Below, in pieces: positions 57,122 to 64,000 of a DNA stretch of 64,000 nucleotides. The notes below the pieces were generated by a model. That model made no database searches, had not been told where the DNA came from, and worked only from the letters and a program-made list of their open reading frames with translations. Every line of letters starts with the position of its first letter. Position 1 is the first letter of the stretch. Source of the DNA: a virus; the IMG/VR virus record IMGVR_UViG_3300042484_002041, positions 62,001 to 126,000 of that record; one strand, 5' to 3'. The position numbers and the translations under genes are program-made.

Positions 57122-58156
57122 TTACCCTTGGATTGCTTGTACTAGACCCACACCAAAACTTATTCGATTTTTAAATTCGTTATATGTTTTCGTAAGGCAT
57201 TCCATAGCAGCATTGTGCTCCAAATGCTCAACATTGCCAATAACATCATGATCGGCATAATTATCCCAAGAACCCCAATCTTCGAGTTTTGTGATCCCCC
57301 CAAAAAATCCGTAATCGACACATACTTGACAAAAATTTTGTATATCAAAGTAATTGTCGCGTTGGATTACAAGAGTTAAGGCAACTGATATTTTGTTAGT
57401 CTGGGTTTGCTCTTTAAGGTAATCAAAGTTATCAAGTAATTGTTCCCATTTACCGCCGAGTCTAACTTTTTCATATACTTCTTTGCTACCGGCATCGATG
57501 CTGATTAGATATTCGGTGATACGATCACGTATGCTGCTGTCTGCAATTTGTTTTCTTATCAAGAGCCCGTTAGTAAACAGTTTTATATGTTGATCTTTTT
57601 TAGGCTTAAATCGATGTATCAACGGACGTAGTATAGAACTAGCCAGAGGGTCGCCATTACCGCTCATGATAATTCTGCACGGATGGTCAAAGTTTTCTAA
57701 TAGTGTTACTAAATGATTAACCTGTACTAGTTTTATATCATAGTCAGGTCCACTTGTGATCATTTTTGCATCGCGTCTGCAACTAGGGCAACGAAGATTG
57801 CAGCTTTCATCTATGTTAATTGATATAGTGTAAATGGGCCGACTAATATTGCCATTGGTTATGCCGCAGCGCGAAACAGCACAGTGTGAGAATTTTTTAC
57901 TTGCTATATCTTGCTGCAATTCTAACGCAGTAGGACTAGTCCATACTTGCTCTAATGTTGTAAAGTCTGTAATTTTACCCACACTTATCGGTAACCATGC
58001 TTCGCACTCACAAATAAAACAATCACCTTTCCAATCCACTAGTAATGTTTTGTTAGGTATGTCACAGGAATGTGGTATGTCTAACTGCAATTGTTTGTTT
58101 CGTGGGATTGCAGTATATGAAAATTGATTAGCAATTGGTATAACAAGAGTGGCCAT
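57122..58156 (-). CDS. Radical SAM enzyme with N-terminal SPASM-like domain
   Basis: 344 residues, the shortest of the set. N-terminal SCDIPNKTLLVDWKGDCFIC (C31, C46, C49) and C51, then FTTLEQVWTS and C92/C97 follow SPASM order; SAM cluster DESCNLRCPSCRR (C119, C123, C126), with IIMSGNGDPL replacing GGE. It resembles the 41178 protein (INxDxxCNxxCPSCRx). It lies between the structural genes and the operon promoter, preceded by a hairpin. Substrate unknown. Confidence 0.85.
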   Translation of the reverse strand: MATLVIPIANQFSYTAIPRNKQLQLDIPHSCDIPNKTLLVDWKGDCFICECEAWLPISVGKITDFTTLEQVWTSPTALELQQDIASKKFSHCAVSRCGITNGNISRPIYTISINIDESCNLRCPSCRRDAKMITSGPDYDIKLVQVNHLVTLLENFDHPCRIIMSGNGDPLASSILRPLIHRFKPKKDQHIKLFTNGLLIRKQIADSSIRDRITEYLISIDAGSKEVYEKVRLGGKWEQLLDNFDYLKEQTQTNKISVALTLVIQRDNYFDIQNFCQVCVDYGFFGGITKLEDWGSWDNYADHDVIGNVEHLEHNAAMECLTKTYNEFKNRISFGVGLVQAIQG

Positions 58157-58168
58157 TTATAAGAAAGT

Positions 58169-58189
58169 AAAGGGCCAATAAGGCCCTTT
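58169..58189 (-). terminator. Hairpin after the structural genes
   Basis: A perfect 8-bp stem AAAGGGCC/GGCCCTTT with a 5-nt loop lies 20 bases past the structural gene stop. The - strand run after it (ACTTTCTTAT) is only partly T-rich. Probable terminator or RNA-stabilising hairpin. Confidence 0.65.
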
Positions 58190-58209
58190 GACTATGTTAG
58201 TTTTTTACG

Positions 58210-59205
58210 TTATACCACAGTAGCAGCAATCGTAGGTGTGCCCCAACTTGCTGTAGTAAGGTAAGTGGAACTCGGCGGGAAATATGTAACCAGTGTCGTT
58301 GGTGCTGTTGCTGCACCGAACGATGTGGCTGGGCTCGACAAGCCTGTGCCGCCAGAGATATTGTCTGACGATCCTGCACCTGAACCGCCCGGGTCGGTCC
58401 AGACAGTTGTTAATACCAACTGTGTGCCGGTTCCTGCTGTTTTGGCATTTATCTGAATGAATGAACCTGTATAAGGGGCAGTATCAGCAAATTGCTTGTA
58501 AATGAGTGTATCGGAAGTAAGTAGCTGGTACCAGCCAGTTGCAGTTAATAATGTATTCGGAGTTCCTGTTCCGCCAACTTTGGTGGTACCTGTATAGTTT
58601 GTACCAGCAATACTTGCTGTGCCGCCACCTGTGATATTAATATTACCAACTAGCGTGTTTGCCAGGTCATTCCATTCAGTATCAGCTGCTGTAGTATCAG
58701 CAGTCTTTTGTGTCTGCCATCTAACTATGCCACCGGCATTAAAGAAATACCGTGCAGCATCGGCACTGGCCCAGGTAATTGTGTGAGTAAATGTAATAGT
58801 CCAGGCGGCAGCGCCCGATCCTGTTGCAGTAGTTTTACTTATGTTACCAGTAAATGTACCGTACTGAGTGCCACTTGCTGCTGCGTTAGCACGATTTGCT
58901 GTTATTGTGGTAAGATCGGTGTTTACTGCTGCCAATACCGCAATAGTGTTGCCGGCCACTGGTGCTGTTCTTGCAGTAGTTGTGGCGCCGGTATGACTGG
59001 CCATTGATTGGATATTATTAACAAGGCCAGCCCATTGTGTAGCTGTTACAGTACCTGCAGCAGACACTGTAGTCAATTCAGATTGCCCATATCCACTGGT
59101 AGTGGAACCAGTTGCCCAAACGTTGTTAACGTTGGCGCCAACGTTTGTGCTAATAAAGCCATTATAATCCGCTGCTTGAATTAAGCTGCCGCTGGTGTAA
59201 GTCAT
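58210..59205 (-). CDS. Virion structural protein, Gly/Thr/Ala-rich
   Basis: 331 residues (MTYTSGSLIQAADYNGFIST), almost entirely Thr, Ala, Gly, Ser and Asn with short beta strands, like tail-fibre or decoration proteins. I recall structural proteins of T4-like cyanophages starting with the same GSLI-x-A-x-DYN pattern. AGGATC precedes the ATG. Last gene of the structural block in this direction. Position on the virion unknown. Confidence 0.75.
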   Translation of the reverse strand: MTYTSGSLIQAADYNGFISTNVGANVNNVWATGSTTSGYGQSELTTVSAAGTVTATQWAGLVNNIQSMASHTGATTTARTAPVAGNTIAVLAAVNTDLTTITANRANAAASGTQYGTFTGNISKTTATGSGAAAWTITFTHTITWASADAARYFFNAGGIVRWQTQKTADTTAADTEWNDLANTLVGNINITGGGTASIAGTNYTGTTKVGGTGTPNTLLTATGWYQLLTSDTLIYKQFADTAPYTGSFIQINAKTAGTGTQLVLTTVWTDPGGSGAGSSDNISGGTGLSSPATSFGAATAPTTLVTYFPPSSTYLTTASWGTPTIAATVV

Positions 59206-59214
59206 GTTTGATCC

Positions 59215-60585
59215 TTATTTTGATGCAACAATGGCTTCGACAACGCCTTCTGCATCTGTTAATTTATCTTCTAGCGCACGACCCAGTACATTAAAATGCG
59301 TCGCTTCACCAGGTTTTGCTGATCTAGCAAGTCCATTTCCAGCCGAAACTAAACGGTCTCCTTTGAATACCTTACCAACTGCGCGAACCGGAACACGTCC
59401 AGTCATTGCAACCGGTGGGTGAGTTGCGTCGTCGCCGGCTGCTGAATTCATCAAATAAGCTGCTTGTGTGCTTATCACTCCAAACACATTTTCGCTTAGT
59501 TCAAGCAAGGAGGTTGTGATTTCGGCGGTTCCGCCTAGTTCAACTACTGTGCCTGGAGCAATAAACTGATCAGCAGCAAATCTCTCAGCAACGTCAGCAT
59601 ACTGTGCCGATGTAGACTTGGCGAATATAGTGTTAAAGTACCCAGCCGAAGAACCGATGTTACCGACTCCGTTACCATTGCCGTTGATCAAGCTAACGAC
59701 ACTTAGCACAGTCGGCGAGCTAACTACGCCAGTTGCGCCAGCAACATCAAGCACTGTGGTGTTAACTCCAGCAACATTAACTTGCAATAGCAAGTTGCCG
59801 GTTTGTGTTTGATTACGAAAGAACACATCATTGCCACTGACCAGGACACGAGCATCACTATTAACACCAACAGCTAGGCCACTATTGTTAAGTATGCCCA
59901 GCGTTCCTGTGGTAGTGTCGTTGCTGGTTGCACTCAAGAAGCCGGTACTATCAATACCATCAAGTAGTTGCGAATCAGTCGCAGTGCCACGGAACAGGTT
60001 ATTGCTAACCGAAGTGCTTAGTTGCATACCAGGACTAATTGTAGCAAACCCAGTAATTAAAGTTTGTGGAGTAAACGTAGCATCCTTTGACAGGATTGCA
60101 ACAATATCGTTCTCAACATAAAACATAACAACCACGTGGTCTGCAGACAGATTGTCAGTGACAGTCATAACAACTGCCCCCGAAGTGCCTTGACCAGCTG
60201 TGCTAGCCGGGCCAACTAAGATGAAGGCAGCTCCAGACCAGACTTTGAGCTGTGCATTGGTGCTATCATACCAAAGATCACCCTGCACATTACTAGTCGG
60301 TGCTGTGGCACTAGCTGTTGCTGCGCTAACAACCTTAAAGACGCTACCATTGTAGACCTTCAATAAATTATTAGCTTTGTCCCACCACAGCTGACCCACT
60401 AGCGGTGCGCCGGGTTGAACTGTGTTTGATCCACTCTCTAGCAAGTGAATAAAGTTCTCGTCGAGGAACTCACCGTAACCGGCATAGTTTTTACCAACTA
60501 GAGTCATGCTCGAGCTAGTGTTAATGGTACCATCTGCTACTGTTGCAAAAATAGTTCCATCTGTTAAGTTAATGGTATAGGCCAT
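59215..60585 (-). CDS. Tail-fibre-like structural protein
   Basis: 456 residues. N-terminal MAYTINLTDGTIFATVADGT and LLESGSNTVQPGAPLVGQLW, then two WWDKANNLLKVYNGSVFK / WYDSTNAQLKVWSGAAFI repeats, a beta-rich shaft, and a C-terminal SAQYADVAERFAADQFIAPG segment typical of phage fibre or intramolecular-chaperone ends. GGAG lies about 11 bases before the ATG, behind a TATAAATA box. Receptor binding is possible; no trimer or receptor data can be read. Confidence 0.75.
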   Translation of the reverse strand: MAYTINLTDGTIFATVADGTINTSSSMTLVGKNYAGYGEFLDENFIHLLESGSNTVQPGAPLVGQLWWDKANNLLKVYNGSVFKVVSAATASATAPTSNVQGDLWYDSTNAQLKVWSGAAFILVGPASTAGQGTSGAVVMTVTDNLSADHVVVMFYVENDIVAILSKDATFTPQTLITGFATISPGMQLSTSVSNNLFRGTATDSQLLDGIDSTGFLSATSNDTTTGTLGILNNSGLAVGVNSDARVLVSGNDVFFRNQTQTGNLLLQVNVAGVNTTVLDVAGATGVVSSPTVLSVVSLINGNGNGVGNIGSSAGYFNTIFAKSTSAQYADVAERFAADQFIAPGTVVELGGTAEITTSLLELSENVFGVISTQAAYLMNSAAGDDATHPPVAMTGRVPVRAVGKVFKGDRLVSAGNGLARSAKPGEATHFNVLGRALEDKLTDAEGVVEAIVASK

Positions 60586-60610
60586 CTTGTCGTTTACTCC
60601 GTCTTATTAC

Positions 60611-60618
60611 TATTTATA
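60611..60618 (-). promoter_or_regulatory. T4-type late promoter TATAAATA
   Basis: An exact TATAAATA on the - strand, 25 bases before the structural gene's ATG, which is the position expected for a T4 gp55-type late promoter. It is the best copy of the motif in the window. Confidence 0.7.
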
Positions 60619-60637
60619 GGACAATAATACATCATAT

Positions 60638-61243
60638 TTATGTTGCGCTCAAGTTTGTCAGAGTCTGAATTCGAACCGTGTAATCAATTTGAATTTGACG
60701 ATTTAGACTCTTCTGAACTGGATGGAATATCACATGAGTGATCAACATAAGATTAGCTGAACTACCTTCCCAAGATTTAAGTCCTAATTCGTCAAAAACG
60801 AATTCACCGTTAAAATTTGTGCTGTTGTCAAACGCTTGCTGCCCGGGTGGCTCGCCGTAATCCAACAGGCAAGTTACTAACACATCAGTGTACACTTTAC
60901 CCGAAGTGTGTAGCACTGTAAGATTATTGCGAGTAGGGTCTGTGTTGGCTGCGCTACCATCTTCGACTACTTTGATATAGGTTTGATTGTAGAGGTCTGC
61001 ATTTTGCCCAGTGGTATTTGGGGGCAAATATGTGATCACACCGGTAGGATCTACCGAGCTGCCGCCGTTGCCAAACGCCATTGCATAGATGAACCCTAGA
61101 TTTTTGTTAGCTAGTGTTTGTGCCAATGCCACACTCATATTTTCATAATGGATGGCATTGTATTTGTCCACAAATACTTCTTGTGTAACGGGATCATAAA
61201 TCTTTAAAAATCCCTCGATTTTAGCAGGGCCCAGGTCCATCAT
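60638..61243 (-). CDS. Phage structural protein with KIxDP/VFVxK start
   Basis: 201 residues. The first 30 (KIEGFLKIYDPVTQEVFVDK) form a short motif repeated in the upstream mini-gene; the rest (MSVALAQTLANKNLGFIYAM, AFGNGGSSVDPTGVITYLPP) resembles T4-like cyanophage structural proteins from memory. Starts at ATGATG overlapping the mini-gene stop. Exact role unknown. Confidence 0.72.
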   Translation of the reverse strand: MMDLGPAKIEGFLKIYDPVTQEVFVDKYNAIHYENMSVALAQTLANKNLGFIYAMAFGNGGSSVDPTGVITYLPPNTTGQNADLYNQTYIKVVEDGSAANTDPTRNNLTVLHTSGKVYTDVLVTCLLDYGEPPGQQAFDNSTNFNGEFVFDELGLKSWEGSSANLMLITHVIFHPVQKSLNRQIQIDYTVRIQTLTNLSAT

Positions 61244-61392
61244 GATCGTATCTCCACGAAAACTTCTTTTGTGGATGGGTCAAATATCTTTACAACTCCA
61301 TCCACACTAAACCCTGCCACTTCATTAGGGACAGGGCCAGGTCTGGCGGACTGTGGCTTGGGTGTAGGGGTGTTTTGTTGCTTTTGGTCCAT
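61240..61392 (-). CDS. 50-residue mini-gene sharing a motif with its neighbour
   Basis: 50 residues: a Pro/Gln-rich N-terminus, then FSVDGVVKIFDPSTKEVFVE, which matches GFLKIYDPVTQEVFVDKY at the start of the next gene. Its TGA overlaps the neighbour's ATG (ATGA). It looks like a partial tandem duplication retained as a separate small protein. Confidence 0.7.
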   Translation of the reverse strand: MDQKQQNTPTPKPQSARPGPVPNEVAGFSVDGVVKIFDPSTKEVFVEIRS

Positions 61393-61408
61393 ACGTTATT
61401 TACCTGCT

Positions 61409-64000
61409 TTAATTACCACGGATAAACCTAGCTGCCAAAGTATTTGTATCTTGTAGGCTAATCCCGTCACTTGGGGTACTAATGCCCGGGTGATACCAGC
61501 TTAGGCCTTGCCGAATTCGAATACTTACTTGATAACCTGCTGCAGGCGCTGTTGTAAACGCAATTGCAACCGGGGAATCGGTAATTATAATGTACCCGCC
61601 CATTTGTTTAATCCCGCCCACATACACCTCGACTGCTTCAACTAGTTCAGTGCTGTCGAGACTAGAAATTGAGATCTCAGTTGCAGTGAATACAGTTTCT
61701 GTACCATCCCCCAGGAAGTTTTGCGCAATTATTCTATCTTGGTATTCTACTGGTAACAAATTACCAATACCAATGTCATATACCGCCGAACCAACCGCAT
61801 GATCGGCTGCTGCTGTACCGGCAGTTCCACGACGTAACCCACTGAGTGTGTTGGTTATAAGGTCCCGGGTACGGTATGTAATCCTCTCGCCATTGATTGT
61901 AATCAAGCCAAATAATCCTGCAGTTAGATTAGGTTCAGACAGTTGGCCCGCATCATCAACATAGATTACCGCGTCGTCGCTATTCAATACAGACACAAGT
62001 TGTGTAGTAGTACTGGTTGTGATTCTGTAAGTGCTTTGTTGTCCGCGCATGTCTTGAAATATACGGAAAGCAATACCACCAGGCAATACGCTTTGGGTAA
62101 AGCTAGTAATAGCCACCACCTCATTAACAGCAATTGGAGGCCCAGAGATTACGATAGCAGTCCCATCAACTACATAATTTAAACCTTCGTATAAGTAAAG
62201 TCCATCTAAGGATACCATGATACGATTAGGATTAGATATAATACGTCCAGTATCAAATCTATTGGTTTGAATAATTGTACCTTGGCTGTAATCGTATGAC
62301 CCGGGATCACCTGTTATTGCGCCTGCGTCGTACAGAGTTGAGTCATATGATTCAGATACTAAAGTGCCAATTGTTTCTGGACCCACAAACACCTGTGTTA
62401 AAATGTTTTGTTGTGCTGTGTCATTCCAGGTGGTTACTGAAACAACATCGTTCACAATAGGTATAAACCCGCTTCCAGATTTAAATGTTAACACGTTGCC
62501 AACAATAGTATAAACAGATGCAGTGCTTACAGTGATTACAACTTCTGTTCCGATAAGAGGGAGTTCGGCTAGAACAACAGTTCTCGGGTCTCCGGTATAC
62601 GGTGTTACTGTAAACTGTGATCCCAGGGTCAATCGAACGTTATTTACAAACACCGAAACCTCGTTGTCTGCGATTAAAGCCTGACTATACCCACCACGGA
62701 CAGGCAAGTAATATTCAAGACTTGATCCATCTCCAATATATTCTACGCCCTCGACTGGCCGAGCACGAACCCCATTTTTCTCAACAATCACATTGGCCGG
62801 ATTTGTCCCGCCTAAGTAGTTGGTTAAAGTATATACAAGTTCACCTGCACTAACAAAGTACTCAGTTACTGGTAGACTCCAGCTATATGTTGTTGGGAGT
62901 TCTGATCCTAGTATTGTAACCACAACATCGTCAGTACTGGTCCAGGCGGCATCAAACACAATTTCAGTGTCTGAAATGTTGATTGTGTTATAGGTGTAAT
63001 CAGTAACAAATATTCCATTCACAAACACCACAACTTCTGAGATGAGACTGTATGCAACAGGAACTACAACAGTGTCGCCAATGTCTGCACCATTGTAACG
63101 ATTACGGTAGAATTGATTTCCTCCGCCTAATTCGTACACATCAATTAATAAAGTATTACCTGTAACAACGCCCGAATTAACGGTCACTGTTTGATTAACC
63201 CAATCAATTACATAATCAACTGATGGCACTAACTCGTTACCCACGGTCTTGTTAAACAGTCGAATTGCGCTTGGGAATTCGAGCAAATCAGCAAAACTAT
63301 AGCTGGTCCCGGCTAAAGTGAATTGATAACCAATCGAGATTAACGGGAATCCATGACCGTCACTTTGCCAGTCGGCGCCCGGTGTAGTATATACTCGCAG
63401 ATCTAATGTGTCAAATATTGCTCCGGGCACCAGTTCTTCTGGTGCATGACTTGAGTATGTGTCAACAAACGCACCACCATCCACATCAATTGCAGACGGG
63501 CCTACACCCAGGTACGGATCGACAAAGTTGCTTTCGTAGATAGCGTCTAGAATTGCCGGATCATAGGTTGGCAGTCCCTCTGGTCCGTATGCAATATTAT
63601 CATATGGGTTAATGTCGAAGTTTCCAACATCGAAACCAGTATCTTGGTCAAAGTCCGGACCATACACTTGTACACCTGGATAATCAACACCAGAAATTAA
63701 CAGAGCAAGATCAAGACCGGGCTCATTAGGAGTTGCAACATAGTAGCCCATGGTACGGTCAACACCGTTGAGATCACCGGCAGGGACAACGGTCCATTGC
63801 TGTGGATCAAAAGTTTCGCTTTGTACACCAGTACTGTCATCGCTAGTGGCTTCCCACACACGGTTGATATAACGTACTAGCGTGCCGTTGTCGTAGTTTT
63901 CATTAGGTACCCACTCTTGCACATCAGTTTGATACTGGTAACGGTCGTACTTGATGGTGGTTTTAATATTACGCACCAATGCGTTAGACAGGTTAGCATA
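61409..64000 (-). CDS. Large virion structural protein (5' end outside the window)
   Basis: At least 863 residues with no in-frame stop up to the window edge, so the true start lies beyond. Contains DVQEWVPNENYDNGTLVRYI and WEATSDDSTGVQ, then repeated beta-sandwich units of the form VxVFVNG/VxVYVGG-x-Y-x(6)-DTEIVF (near 315, 440, 590, 790), which suggests a string of Ig-like or fibre domains. Very rich in Val, Thr, Gly and Asp. A baseplate or tail-fibre role is likely. Confidence 0.72.
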   Translation of the reverse strand, partial: YANLSNALVRNIKTTIKYDRYQYQTDVQEWVPNENYDNGTLVRYINRVWEATSDDSTGVQSETFDPQQWTVVPAGDLNGVDRTMGYYVATPNEPGLDLALLISGVDYPGVQVYGPDFDQDTGFDVGNFDINPYDNIAYGPEGLPTYDPAILDAIYESNFVDPYLGVGPSAIDVDGGAFVDTYSSHAPEELVPGAIFDTLDLRVYTTPGADWQSDGHGFPLISIGYQFTLAGTSYSFADLLEFPSAIRLFNKTVGNELVPSVDYVIDWVNQTVTVNSGVVTGNTLLIDVYELGGGNQFYRNRYNGADIGDTVVVPVAYSLISEVVVFVNGIFVTDYTYNTINISDTEIVFDAAWTSTDDVVVTILGSELPTTYSWSLPVTEYFVSAGELVYTLTNYLGGTNPANVIVEKNGVRARPVEGVEYIGDGSSLEYYLPVRGGYSQALIADNEVSVFVNNVRLTLGSQFTVTPYTGDPRTVVLAELPLIGTEVVITVSTASVYTIVGNVLTFKSGSGFIPIVNDVVSVTTWNDTAQQNILTQVFVGPETIGTLVSESYDSTLYDAGAITGDPGSYDYSQGTIIQTNRFDTGRIISNPNRIMVSLDGLYLYEGLNYVVDGTAIVISGPPIAVNEVVAITSFTQSVLPGGIAFRIFQDMRGQQSTYRITTSTTTQLVSVLNSDDAVIYVDDAGQLSEPNLTAGLFGLITINGERITYRTRDLITNTLSGLRRGTAGTAAADHAVGSAVYDIGIGNLLPVEYQDRIIAQNFLGDGTETVFTATEISISSLDSTELVEAVEVYVGGIKQMGGYIIITDSPVAIAFTTAPAAGYQVSIRIRQGLSWYHPGISTPSDGISLQDTNTLAARFIRGN

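Noticed and set aside
61396-61403. GTAAATAA near the mini-gene start as a late promoter
   Set aside because: Only about four bases separate it from the ATG and the box is imperfect.

Overview
The window looks like part of a large tailed-phage genome, most likely a T4-like myovirus infecting a freshwater betaproteobacterium. The evidence for a phage is tight packing with ATGA/TGATG overlaps, many very small genes, a virion-protein block at the right end, and promoter-like TATAAATA/NTAAATAT motifs of the T4 late type. The host guess rests on a PstS and a preQ transporter that read like Burkholderiales proteins, and on a permuted two-piece tmRNA, which occurs in alphaproteobacteria, some betaproteobacteria and some cyanobacteria. 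No terminase, capsid, polymerase or tRNA gene is in this window, so the lineage is inferred.

Layout. (1) 1-9.1 kb, + strand: an array of small genes. About a dozen are paralogues with a KFAELIVREC core and an HFGVEE tail, joined by near-identical DNA junctions that carry the next gene's Shine-Dalgarno; a GSCFA/SGNH-like pair and a Lar-type zinc-ribbon protein sit among them. (2) 9-13 kb: conserved phage genes, pstS behind a Pho box, a YhhQ-type 7-deazaguanine precursor transporter, and a permuted tmRNA with tag ANDSVYSLAA. (3) 13-24.4 kb: a PP-loop enzyme, a B12-type radical SAM enzyme, a MoxR-like AAA+ ATPase and a metallopeptidase/VWA partner, thyX and small phage genes, several behind clear sigma70 promoters (17-bp spacers). 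(4) 24.4-33.8 kb: sugar epimerase, SGNH protein, DegT aminotransferase, two TEK-motif putative glycosyltransferases, an amidinotransferase and a radical SAM enzyme on +, with one large repeat protein on -. (5) 57.1-33.7 kb, - strand: one 26-gene, 23-kb operon from a single sigma70 promoter, with six radical SAM enzymes, four TEK-motif putative glycosyltransferases, three GT-A-like proteins, three SGNH-like proteins, a truncated UDP-sugar dehydrogenase next to a UDP-xylose-synthase-like epimerase, and a carbamoyltransferase. (6) 58.2-64 kb, - strand: virion structural genes, the last one cut by the window edge.

Working together: regions 3-6 hold nine radical SAM enzymes, seven TEK-motif proteins, four GT-A-like proteins, and sugar-nucleotide, aminotransfer, amidinotransfer and carbamoyl-transfer enzymes. 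The simplest reading is that the phage makes or remodels an elaborate glycan or small molecule. The product and target (virion surface, host envelope or nucleic acid) cannot be read from the sequence. In eight of the nine radical SAM enzymes the auxiliary SPASM/twitch-like cysteine domain lies before the radical SAM core rather than after it, and these genes alternate with partner genes, suggesting modular growth of the pathway. Phosphate uptake (pstS), thymidylate synthesis (thyX), preQ uptake and tmRNA ribosome rescue are host-supporting functions carried alongside.
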